Part shown: piece after piece, positions 19,816-27,966 of the stretch
Numbering within the stretch: position 1 is the first letter of the stretch
Layout of the letters: the number at the start of each line of letters is the position of its first letter
NCBI GenBank assembly: GCA_003551965.1
Contig: PUOC01000069.1
Span: forward strand, 1 to 37,643
Source: Clostridiales bacterium
GTDB taxonomy: Bacteria > Bacillota > Limnochordia > Darwinibacteriales > B1SED10-159
Length of the DNA: 37,643 nt
Direction of reading: 5' to 3'
Translations under genes and position numbers: made by a program
The notes under the pieces: model-generated
What the model was told of the DNA's origin: nothing
The model's database searches: none
What the model saw: the letters and a program-made list of their open reading frames with translations, nothing else

Positions 19816-20076
19816 TTGTTGGCCGTAGGCACCGAGGTTCGGGGGTTCAGCCATATTGAGAGGATTCTACTGGGCTTGCAGCGGTTTTTGAAAGATGAAG
19901 AACAGATACGCTTTCTCAACGAGAAGGTCATAAAGCAAGCTTTCTTGCATGAGGTCGAACGCAGGGTAACGAACGATGCTACTGTTTCCGTCAAGAAAAT
20001 TGAATTTGAGGTCCCACAATTTTTCTCTGGGCATCGGATAACGATTCCCTGTGGGCCTGCAAGTCGGATGACTTGA
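19816..20076 (+). pseudogene. Relic of a DDE transposase (IS481-like/Mu-C-like C-terminal region)
   Basis: FLKDEEQIRFLNEKVIKQAFLHEVERRVTNDATVSVKKIEFEVPQFFSGHRI resembles the C-terminus of integrase-type transposases (..FLxRxxRKVxxDATISLxxxxYEVPxxxxGxxV); no intact catalytic domain upstream. Confidence 0.6.
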
Positions 20077-20118
20077 CTACTGCCTATTTGACACACCCTG
20101 CGGAGGACCGACTCCTCT

Positions 20119-20781
20119 TCATGCCATGAAGGCTATGGCTCCCATGGCTAGGAAATTGGCGACAACATGGGAAAGCACCGGGTACCGAATGGAGTCGGTC
20201 TTCCAAGCCGCCCAGCCCCAACAGAGTCCAAACAAGGTTCCCCCGAATGTCGCCAAGACCGCTCCTTCCACTCCAAAATCTGGCATGACAGCGTAAGGAG
20301 CGATGTGCCAGAGTCCAAACACTGTGCTAGGAAAGAGATATCCGAGAAAACGCTTACCTGGAAAGACTTTGACATAGACGCCTCTTCAGAGCATTTCCTC
20401 GAGAGTTCGGTTAGTAACGGCCACCGGTAGAGAGAGCAGAACCACGGCTATGCTGATCTCTCCCCAGACTTCTGGCAGAGAATACGCCGGGTAGGCAACG
20501 ACAGGTAGAAGGAGCAGAGCCCAACTGAGTCCGTCTATACCATTCCTGGGCGCTGAAAACATCCTTCTGAACGCATTCCAACCCATCATCCATAGAGGGA
20601 GTAGAATGCACCGGAACCCCCAATAGAAGATGTACCCATAGAGAAGGCCTCTAGCTATACCGAACCTGTTTACCAAGGGCGTTAGGACCAGGTAAACAGT
20701 GAGCATCAACACGAATGGAACCAACAGTGCTATGCAGACCTTTGATCCCTCTTCTACCCATAATGACATGGGCCGAAACAA
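20119..20781 (-). pseudogene. CPBP family intramembrane metalloprotease interrupted by one in-frame TGA
   Basis: ORFs 20386..20781 and 20119..20322 lie in the same frame. Joined across TGA 20388-20386 they read ...TNRTLEEML[TGA]RGVYVKVFPGKRFLGYLFPSTVFGLWHIAPY...HVVANFLAMG, with CPBP motifs EExxxR, FxxxH and HxxxN. Confidence 0.75.
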
Positions 20782-20810
20782 TGCAGCCTCTATCCATGGG
20801 CTATTCGGGC

Positions 20811-20866
20811 GACGTAAAGGACCAAAGGCTTGCCAAAAAGGGCTTGCCTGGCCTTGTCCTTACGTC
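20811..20866. other. Long imperfect hairpin in the EcfA-CPBP intercistronic region
   Basis: GACGTAAAGGAC (20811-20822) pairs with GTCCTTACGTC (20856-20866) with one bulged A; inner AAGGC/GCCTT extends the stem. No T-tract. Confidence 0.6.
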
Positions 20867-22304
20867 ACCTGACAAGCCGCTTGAAATATGTGTTCACTAG
20901 ATCCCCCTCGCCTTCCTCCACAATTTGCCCGCTATCCATGATTAGAACGCGGTCAGCCAAGGCGTAGGCTGCTTGCTGATCATGAGTCACGGTCAGAATT
21001 GTTGTATTGTGCTTTTCGTTGAGGCGATCAATCACGTGGATCAGATTGTGCAGATGGGCATAGTCCTGACCGATGGTTGGCTCGTCCAAGAGCAATATGG
21101 GTCGCTCTGCGGCTGCCACGGCGGCAGTAGCCAGCAATCGCTTTTGCCCTTGACTGAGAATCAAGGGATGTCGATCTCGCAGCTTCGTCAACCCGAACAA
21201 TTCGAGGAAATGATCCACTCGGTTGGGACCTCCGGCAGCCAGTTCCACTTCCTGATATACGCTCTCCATAAAGAGCTGATGATTGGGGTTCTGAAACACC
21301 AAACCCACGCGACTGCGATTGAAGGAAGCATCCCGAGCGCTATGGGGTTGACCCAACAGTTTAAATGTCCCATAACTGAGACGTCTACCGCGGCAGAGGC
21401 CAGCCAAGATTTTCATGAGCGTTGATTTGCCGCTGCCGTTCTCCCCGAGAATCACCACACGCTGCCCCTGCGGTACGTGAAGACTGAGATCCCTCACTAC
21501 GGGATCCCGGCCAAACCTATACGAGGCTTCCTCCAGTTCAATGGCTGGATGTGCGGGCTTCGCTTGGCGTTTCTTTGGCATCATCGTCGAGAGGCGCCGC
21601 CGGCGGTCCTCGGCGACAATGTCTTGGGTGTCACTCCAGTCACGCTGAAGTTCGCCATCCTTGAGGTAAAGCAGTCGGTCCACATGGGAACTGGCTAGGT
21701 CTAGCCGGTGTTCGGCCATCACCACGGTTTTGCCTTGCCTGGTCAGTTGCTTGAGGAACAGCAACAGTCTTGCGGCACTCTGAATATCCAGGTTAGCCAG
21801 GGGCTCATCGAGCAAAATAACATCAGGCAGCGTAGCCAGAACCGACGCAATGGCCAGACGCTGCTTCTGCCCGCCGGAGAGATGCTCCACAACCGCATCC
21901 AGATCCACCTGGACGATCTCCCGCAGTCGCTGCAGACGTTCTTCCATCTCAGCCAACGGTACGCCCAGATTCTCCATGCCAAAGACCAACTCGTCCTCCA
22001 CCGTTAAGTGCAGCACCTGGGCATCCACGTCCTGCCATACGGTTCCAATCCTCGCAATCAGTTCCACCGGACTAAATGCCTGCACAGAGTGACCATTCAA
22101 CCGCACCTCGCCCGAGATGGTACCCAACCAAAAGTGGGGGATCACTCCATTGAGACATTTTAGCAAGGTGGATTTGCCGCTGCCGCTTTCACCGCTCAAG
22201 AGTACAAACTCCCCTTGGGACAAGGAAAAACTGATGTTCTTTAGCAGTGCGTCCTCATTCTCCGGCAGAGTATAGGTTAGTTCGCAAACGTCTAGAATCG
22301 CCAT
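20865..22304 (-). CDS. ECF transporter ATPase with two fused ABC domains (EcfA-EcfA')
   Basis: Two Walker A motifs (GESGSGKSTLLKCLNG, GENGSGKSTLMKILAG), signatures LSGGQKQRLAIA and LSQGQKRLLATA, two Walker B motifs (VILLDEP, ILLLDEP). Confidence 0.93.
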   Translation of the reverse strand: MAILDVCELTYTLPENEDALLKNISFSLSQGEFVLLSGESGSGKSTLLKCLNGVIPHFWLGTISGEVRLNGHSVQAFSPVELIARIGTVWQDVDAQVLHLTVEDELVFGMENLGVPLAEMEERLQRLREIVQVDLDAVVEHLSGGQKQRLAIASVLATLPDVILLDEPLANLDIQSAARLLLFLKQLTRQGKTVVMAEHRLDLASSHVDRLLYLKDGELQRDWSDTQDIVAEDRRRRLSTMMPKKRQAKPAHPAIELEEASYRFGRDPVVRDLSLHVPQGQRVVILGENGSGKSTLMKILAGLCRGRRLSYGTFKLLGQPHSARDASFNRSRVGLVFQNPNHQLFMESVYQEVELAAGGPNRVDHFLELFGLTKLRDRHPLILSQGQKRLLATAAVAAAERPILLLDEPTIGQDYAHLHNLIHVIDRLNEKHNTTILTVTHDQQAAYALADRVLIMDSGQIVEEGEGDLVNTYFKRLVR

Positions 22305-22999
22305 CGAATCGTCCCCATTACTACCAAATTCGCAAGCAAAAAGAAAAGATCATAACTTCCGAAGGATACATCCCGATACCTCGTCTGCTGCCGTTTCGTT
22401 CCAAAACCGCGCATCTGCAAGTTCATGGCAATCTGGTCGGACAAGCTCATCATCCGGAACAAAAACGGTACCAGCATCCCCCGGTACATCAACCCAAGAC
22501 GGCGCTGCCCTTTGTCCACTCGCAGGGAAAAGGACTGGATAATCTTCGTCATATCTTCCTTCAAAACCGGAATAAAACGCATGGTTATCAGTAAACCCAC
22601 CCGGAGCATCCAGGGCAAACGCGCCTGGTGGAGAGCCCGCAGGAACTCGTTGGGACTCGTCGAGCCAACGAACAGCGTGAATGAAAAGAAAAGATAAAAG
22701 AAGCGCACAGCGGCCGCCAGTGCCATTGGGAATGTGCCGCCGAACAGCCAACCCACCACGAACACAATAACAGCGGCCGCGCTAACATACGGCAGGGGAC
22801 CCCGCAGTTGGCCCCCGAGACCAGCCAACAACAGAAATCCCCAGAGAAGGAATAGGTACAAGAGCAGTGCCGTTGGACTTGGTGTGGCAAGAGCGTAGAT
22901 GAAGATAAGAATCGTTGTGATCAATTTGACAATGGGGTGCAGCTCTCTCAAAAAGGGAGCTACCCCGGCAAAGGCGCTGCCTTGCATCACTTCACCCAC
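22292..22999 (-). CDS. ECF transporter transmembrane component EcfT
   Basis: ELHPIVKLITTILIFIYAL; MYRGMLVPFLFRMMSLSDQIAMNLQMRGFG coupling region; 13 nt overlap with the ATPase gene. Confidence 0.88.
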   Translation of the reverse strand: MGEVMQGSAFAGVAPFLRELHPIVKLITTILIFIYALATPSPTALLLYLFLLWGFLLLAGLGGQLRGPLPYVSAAAVIVFVVGWLFGGTFPMALAAAVRFFYLFFSFTLFVGSTSPNEFLRALHQARLPWMLRVGLLITMRFIPVLKEDMTKIIQSFSLRVDKGQRRLGLMYRGMLVPFLFRMMSLSDQIAMNLQMRGFGTKRQQTRYRDVSFGSYDLFFLLANLVVMGTIRWRF

Positions 23000-23548
23000 T
23001 TAACGCATAATGGTGGTACGCCGAAACTCACTTCCAACACGGATTCCCAGCACAGCCCCCATGCCGCCAGTCACTGCGCACAATATCGCCACAGCGGCCA
23101 ATACAGGTGTGCTGCGGAAGAGGTCACCCAAGGGCATTTCGCCCAGAAACAGCGCCCCGAACAAAGCACCTACCACAGCCATCACAGCCATGTACAGGCC
23201 CGAAGCTCCAATGATTCGACTGCGCTTGGGAAGGCCTCGCTGCGTCAGAAAGTAGAAAAGGTCTGCAGCCACACCGCTGATCAAGAGGAACCCCAGGATC
23301 ACCGGTGATATGAAGAGCAGTACCACGCCAGTGAAAAACGAGATCAACGTGAACAGCCCATGTTTGTCGATTCGCATCAAAGCCAGAGCCATCAGCAGTC
23401 CATAAAAGGGAGCCACCACTAAGTTGCGCAGACCTGGAACGGGTACGGCCACAACCAGCGGAACGGTTACGTAGCTGAGCACATTCATAGCAGCGGCAGT
23501 CATAGCGCTGTAGGTGATATCCTTCAGATTGTACTGCATTGTCTTCAT
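23000..23548 (-). CDS. Predicted ECF substrate-specific (S) component, substrate unknown
   Basis: 182 aa, about 5-6 hydrophobic helices, immediately upstream of EcfT with no gap. Confidence 0.75.
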   Translation of the reverse strand: MKTMQYNLKDITYSAMTAAAMNVLSYVTVPLVVAVPVPGLRNLVVAPFYGLLMALALMRIDKHGLFTLISFFTGVVLLFISPVILGFLLISGVAADLFYFLTQRGLPKRSRIIGASGLYMAVMAVVGALFGALFLGEMPLGDLFRSTPVLAAVAILCAVTGGMGAVLGIRVGSEFRRTTIMR

Positions 23549-23636
23549 CCTCTCGCATATCTGCTGCTTGCCGGTTACGGGTGCCCTTCGCGAACCTTAC
23601 GGAAGAACAGCCCTTACGGGTTAGCACACCCTATCT

Positions 23637-25832
23637 TCAAGCGCTCTGAGCACTGTCCTCAACCACAAGCACTTCTCCCTTGTAGGCATCAACCACCAGT
23701 GGCGTGCCATCGGCCACATCCATAATGTTCTTAGCTGAGATCACACAGGGGATACGCCGTTCGCGGGCTAGAATCGCAATGTGGCTCAGCATAGCCCCCG
23801 TTTCCGCCACGATGGCGCCGGCCTTTCGCAGCAGCGGCAGATAACCCATCTCAGCGTTTTGCACCACGATAATGTCTCCTTCATCCACTTTCCCAAAATC
23901 CTCTAGCCCCCGGACAACGCGGGCTGGCCCCTGTACCCTTCCTGCAGAAGCGGGGTAACCCTGGAATCTATCTTGAATCTCCGACTCTGCTAGGATAAAA
24001 GGTGGTTCATCGCCTTTGATAATCGCTGGCAGCCGGTATTCCTGCGCTTTCATCATATCTTCTTTCACTCTTGCGGCCTTGGCCTGGTAACTGGCACCCG
24101 CAAACTGAACGATATCGTCTAGATTCAGGTAGAAGATGTCATCAACGGCTGCCAGAGCATCCTGTTCCACCATCACCGCACCTAAGCGCAAAAACAGCTT
24201 CCGGAACAGGTGATAGCTGTAGGCGTAAAAATAGCTCAACTTGTTCTTCTTGTGCGTTGCCAGATCAGCCTTCGCCTTCTGACGCAGAAACCTGCGGCTC
24301 AGCACAGGCCGTCCCTCTGAAGTATCGGCTTCGGATCCATCCGCTGTCGCAAGCAGGGTATCGAGAATATCCTGTTTTTCCCTCCAAGTAGGTTGGGAGA
24401 AGTCATTGGTGTTGGCACTAAAGTGCCCGAAGCGCTCAAGCATCAACGCCTTCTGCTCCTCACGACTCCGCGTTCTTTTCCAGCTTAGAAAGCTATCAGG
24501 TTCATAGAGCGCGTTTTCCTGCAGATAAGCCGAAGCTGGCAACTGCATCTGCATGTCCTTCACAGCATTAAGGTAGCGCCTTTGCTTGGAGTAGATCATC
24601 AACGGCAGGATGATGTTGTACATAGCACCCTTTTGGTTGTGGGCCTGCAACTGTGGTAACAGCTCCAACAACTGTTCGTAAGACCTCGCCTCTGCAATAG
24701 CCGTTTCAAGCTGCAGCGACCGTTGATGATAGGCCTCCAGCTCCTTATCCAGGTTGCGGTACGTATTCTGGAACCGGCGATACACTGAAGCCATGCGAGG
24801 CAGCATCCGCAGCATGCCCAAGGTTGGTCGGAACTTGACCTGCACCCGCTCATCGTGAATGCCCTGCAGCTCTTCCAGAAACGCTTCGCGAAAGCCCATC
24901 TTTCTGAATGCGCCGCCCAAAACCCCCATATTGAAGTAGGCCTGGTAATGGAAGGGTTTGGCCAACTCTTCGGGATGGAGACCCGTGTCACCGATAATCG
25001 ATTCGAGAAGCTCCACCCATGCTTGATTCACTACAGGAATGTTGATATCCCAGACTAACGGCTTAATCAAGCCTGGAAGGTAGTTCTTGGCAATATCGTT
25101 CTTGTACACATTATATGCCTGGCCGGTAGTAATCGGTCGCACCTGCAGCCAGATGAAGGCGGAGCCATCGTAGGCCCATTCTACGTCAATAGGTACACCT
25201 ACACGCCGTTCCACACGTGCCGCATCCCGGCAAAACGAAACAACCTTTGCGGCGGGGATAGGCAGTTGCTCGTCAGAATCATACAACAGCTGCTTCCACT
25301 TGTACTTCAAACGGATGGGTGCAGTGCCCCCTTGAACCAGTTGATCTCCCAAACCCTGAACGGCCTCCAAGAGCAATTCATTGGCGCTGGTCACAGGATT
25401 TTTGCTGAAGAGAACGCCGGAATAGACGGGTTTAATCATCTCTTGAACCATAATAACATCCTGCTTCGAAGAATCGCTGCCGGCAACCGCCTCATAACTG
25501 GCGGCCACCTCCTCCATTCCGTGGTACACCTCTTGAACGGTGGCCAAGTCCAACACCGTAACAAACTGGCCGGCTTTGGAACTATCGAGACTATCCTCCT
25601 CGCCCTTGGCCGAGCGAACGCAGTATCTCATATCTGCATCCAACTGCGCTGCCAGGAAGTCCTCGATCATGGGCCTCTGGGCACGCACCGCTTCCACAGT
25701 AATGCGATCCGCCACTAAGCCATACGTCTTCGGAATCTTGATACCGCTGCGCTTCAGTTCACTAAGCCCAAAGAACTTGTAGCTCATGTTCGCAACGGCT
25801 TCGTCGATCGTTACCCATTTCATGCTTGGCAC
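23637..25832 (-). CDS. PEP synthase/PPDK-type dikinase lacking the PEP-binding TIM barrel (rifampin-phosphotransferase-like architecture)
   Basis: N-terminal ATP-binding domain (YCVRSAKGEEDSLDSSKAGQFVTVLD, VIMVQEMIKPVYSGVLFSKNP, EAVQGLGDQLVQGG) and C-terminal swivelling phosphohistidine domain (GDIIVVQNAEMGYLPLLRKAGAIVAETGAMLSHIAILARERRIPCVI). ORF ends right after the swivelling domain. Confidence 0.88.
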   Translation of the reverse strand: MPSMKWVTIDEAVANMSYKFFGLSELKRSGIKIPKTYGLVADRITVEAVRAQRPMIEDFLAAQLDADMRYCVRSAKGEEDSLDSSKAGQFVTVLDLATVQEVYHGMEEVAASYEAVAGSDSSKQDVIMVQEMIKPVYSGVLFSKNPVTSANELLLEAVQGLGDQLVQGGTAPIRLKYKWKQLLYDSDEQLPIPAAKVVSFCRDAARVERRVGVPIDVEWAYDGSAFIWLQVRPITTGQAYNVYKNDIAKNYLPGLIKPLVWDINIPVVNQAWVELLESIIGDTGLHPEELAKPFHYQAYFNMGVLGGAFRKMGFREAFLEELQGIHDERVQVKFRPTLGMLRMLPRMASVYRRFQNTYRNLDKELEAYHQRSLQLETAIAEARSYEQLLELLPQLQAHNQKGAMYNIILPLMIYSKQRRYLNAVKDMQMQLPASAYLQENALYEPDSFLSWKRTRSREEQKALMLERFGHFSANTNDFSQPTWREKQDILDTLLATADGSEADTSEGRPVLSRRFLRQKAKADLATHKKNKLSYFYAYSYHLFRKLFLRLGAVMVEQDALAAVDDIFYLNLDDIVQFAGASYQAKAARVKEDMMKAQEYRLPAIIKGDEPPFILAESEIQDRFQGYPASAGRVQGPARVVRGLEDFGKVDEGDIIVVQNAEMGYLPLLRKAGAIVAETGAMLSHIAILARERRIPCVISAKNIMDVADGTPLVVDAYKGEVLVVEDSAQSA

Positions 25833-26290
25833 CGCCTTTTGTGCTTTTCCAATAACCTCTCCAACCGGGGCCTATTATGCCGCTGGATCATAATGAATGG
25901 AATATCAAATATCGTTAGTCCCACTGCCCAAAACAGGCCGAATGGGAACGGATGCAGTAGGCAATAGATCACCAGCGAACCCAAACCCAACCAGTGAATA
26001 GCCTCCGCTCGCATGGTCTCTAAGACGAAGGTCCCCAAATAGGCTGTCTGTGACGATTCTAGGCGCGCCTTGGCAAATCCGCGATCGTTGATCTGCCCAC
26101 CGTCGGGAAACAGGTGTTTCCAGCGGTGGATGAAAAACCAGCGCTTGTACACCTGGCCACCCTGCTCCCACCCACGCGGACGAAACCATGCCCGGTACTT
26201 GGCATACACTTTATCAGGCGTCTTGTGGCAGATATATACTGCAAGCATATGTAAGCTGAACCAGATCAGAGCATCCCGCAGTATCCACAT
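25820..26290 (-). CDS. Glycosyl-4,4'-diaponeurosporenoate acyltransferase (CrtO)-like protein
   Basis: KRWFFIHRWKHLFPDGGQIND, ETMRAEAIHW and IPFIMIQRHNRPRLERLL match the pattern of Staphylococcus aureus CrtO as I recall it. 13 nt overlap with the dikinase gene. Confidence 0.75.
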   Translation of the reverse strand: MWILRDALIWFSLHMLAVYICHKTPDKVYAKYRAWFRPRGWEQGGQVYKRWFFIHRWKHLFPDGGQINDRGFAKARLESSQTAYLGTFVLETMRAEAIHWLGLGSLVIYCLLHPFPFGLFWAVGLTIFDIPFIMIQRHNRPRLERLLEKHKRRCQA

Positions 26291-26295
26291 CGACG

Positions 26296-26883
26296 TTACC
26301 GCCCCACCCCTGCATATTTAAAATCATCTCGCTGTTCGCGATTCTGCGTGGCTAAGAGCACAACCAATGCCATCGCCAGCCCAAAGATCAACCAACTCCC
26401 TTCCACAATGAAGAGCAGCAGTGGACTCGCAGCTAAAGCCACACCAACGCCGATCCGGGAGTTCTTGGTTACAAAGAACAAGAAGCCCCAAAGCACCAGC
26501 AAAACTGCTGTGGCCAAGGGTGCCAACCAGAGCAGCCCCCACATAGTGATCGTCCTGGCCTTACTTCCCCGAAATCGAAGAAAGACCGGGAACACGTTCC
26601 CGATGATCAAGGCGGCCAAGAGGACGTAGAGCTCATCTCGCCCAAGTCCCAACCAATACTGGGCAGCGAGCAGGACAGTAAACACCTTCAACACATCCGT
26701 CAGCACCGAAATATAACCTACCCAGCATGGGGCGTGTTGGAATGTGTTGGCAATACCCACATTCTTTGTCCCCACCTTCTGGAGCTCGACGCCAGTGGTC
26801 CACCGAGTCAAGATGTAACTGACCGGGATACTTCCGACCAAGTATGCGACTAGAACCAGTGCCGCCAGCAAGGCCAGGTCCAT
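26296..26883 (-). CDS. PlsY-like (glycerol-3-phosphate acyltransferase family) membrane protein with divergent motifs
   Basis: AYLVGSIPVSYILTRW, KVGTKNVGIANTF (cf. GSGNxGATN), IGNVFPVFLRFRGSKART (cf. GHxFPVFLxFKGGKGVAT). Confidence 0.85.
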   Translation of the reverse strand: MDLALLAALVLVAYLVGSIPVSYILTRWTTGVELQKVGTKNVGIANTFQHAPCWVGYISVLTDVLKVFTVLLAAQYWLGLGRDELYVLLAALIIGNVFPVFLRFRGSKARTITMWGLLWLAPLATAVLLVLWGFLFFVTKNSRIGVGVALAASPLLLFIVEGSWLIFGLAMALVVLLATQNREQRDDFKYAGVGR

Positions 26884-26948
26884 ATCCTCCCTCCTTCAAC
26901 TCTCAAGCACGCCTCGGCTTCAGGCGGGTCAAGGTCCGTCATCGGCCT

Positions 26949-27755
26949 TCATGAGAACAAATCGCGTTTGACGAATAACGACATGAGAAAACGCCACACG
27001 ATTTTTCGCGGCGTTAGCCAGCTGATACGCGTTCCCGTTCTTGGGCTGCGGTCGATCCGTTGCGCAAGAAACTGTGTAACAGTCTCGGGCTTGTCCCCCA
27101 AGATGTTAAAAACTCGAACCACTTCGGGTCTTGGTGCCACCGAAGACCCAAAGCCCGCCGGATGCTTCACGAGATCGGTCACCACCATACCCGGACTCAA
27201 GAGGCACGCCTTGACACCGGAACCCCGCAGTTCCTTCGCCAGGGCCTTGGTGAAATACGTCAACCCCCTTTTGGTGCTTCCGTAAAGACTCAGTCCCCGG
27301 CGCATTTCGTTATTGCTGCCGAAGCCTTCCATGTTGTAGATGGTGCCATACCCCTGTTCGATCATACCAGCAGCGGCCACTTGCGAGCCATAAACAACAC
27401 CCACAAGGTTCGTGTCCACCAACCTCTGCACCTCGTCAGCAGTCACCTCCCATATGGATGTCTCTGTATGGACGATCCCAGCATTGTTGATCCATATGTC
27501 CACAGTCCCCCAATGGCTCTGTGCCCGTCGCCACAACGTCTCGACTTCCTTGCGATCTGTAACATCGCAAAGCACGCATTGCACTTGATAGCCTTGGGTC
27601 GCCAAGGATGCGGCGGCCCGGTGGAGATTATCGCTGTTGACTCCAGATAAGGTAACCCTGTATCCCATCTCTAAAAATCGTTGTGCCAAGGCAAACCCGA
27701 TTCCTCTGCTGCTACCTGTAATGACAATGTTTTTCACGCCACCTACCGCCTTCAT
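26949..27755 (-). CDS. Short-chain dehydrogenase/reductase, NYC1/NOL-like subfamily
   Basis: IVITGSSRGIGFALA; IYNMEGFGSNNEMRRGLSLYGSTKRGL (YxxxK); LLSPGMVVTDL; C-terminal FNILGDKPETVTQFLAQRI...ISWLTPRKIVWRFL resembles chlorophyll b reductase NOL/NYC1. Confidence 0.85.
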   Translation of the reverse strand: MKAVGGVKNIVITGSSRGIGFALAQRFLEMGYRVTLSGVNSDNLHRAAASLATQGYQVQCVLCDVTDRKEVETLWRRAQSHWGTVDIWINNAGIVHTETSIWEVTADEVQRLVDTNLVGVVYGSQVAAAGMIEQGYGTIYNMEGFGSNNEMRRGLSLYGSTKRGLTYFTKALAKELRGSGVKACLLSPGMVVTDLVKHPAGFGSSVAPRPEVVRVFNILGDKPETVTQFLAQRIDRSPRTGTRISWLTPRKIVWRFLMSLFVKRDLFS

Positions 27756-27892
27756 AGTTACAGTTACAAGACCTAACTATTCCTATTAGAATTATTGTAT
27801 TCCATAGCGCACAGTGGATATCCTTTGAAAAACGTACACGTTGCGCTCTGAAATCCAGCCCCCATTGCCTCGGTCCGAGAGTCTACACACCA

Positions 27893-27912
27893 TGACGTGT
27901 ATTGTCACGTCA
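27893..27912. promoter_or_regulatory. Inverted repeat TGACGTG-N6-CACGTCA upstream of the SDR-led cluster
   Basis: Perfect 7 bp arms with 6 bp spacer, in the noncoding region upstream of 27755. Confidence 0.45.
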
Positions 27913-27945
27913 GAGTCTCATTTGCTTCGAACTTTGCGACTGACT

Positions 27946-27966
27946 ACCATCAAAGAATCTGATGGT
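27946..27966. promoter_or_regulatory. Inverted repeat ACCATCA-N7-TGATGGT upstream of the SDR-led cluster
   Basis: Perfect 7 bp arms, about 33 bp beyond the TGACGTG repeat. Confidence 0.4.
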
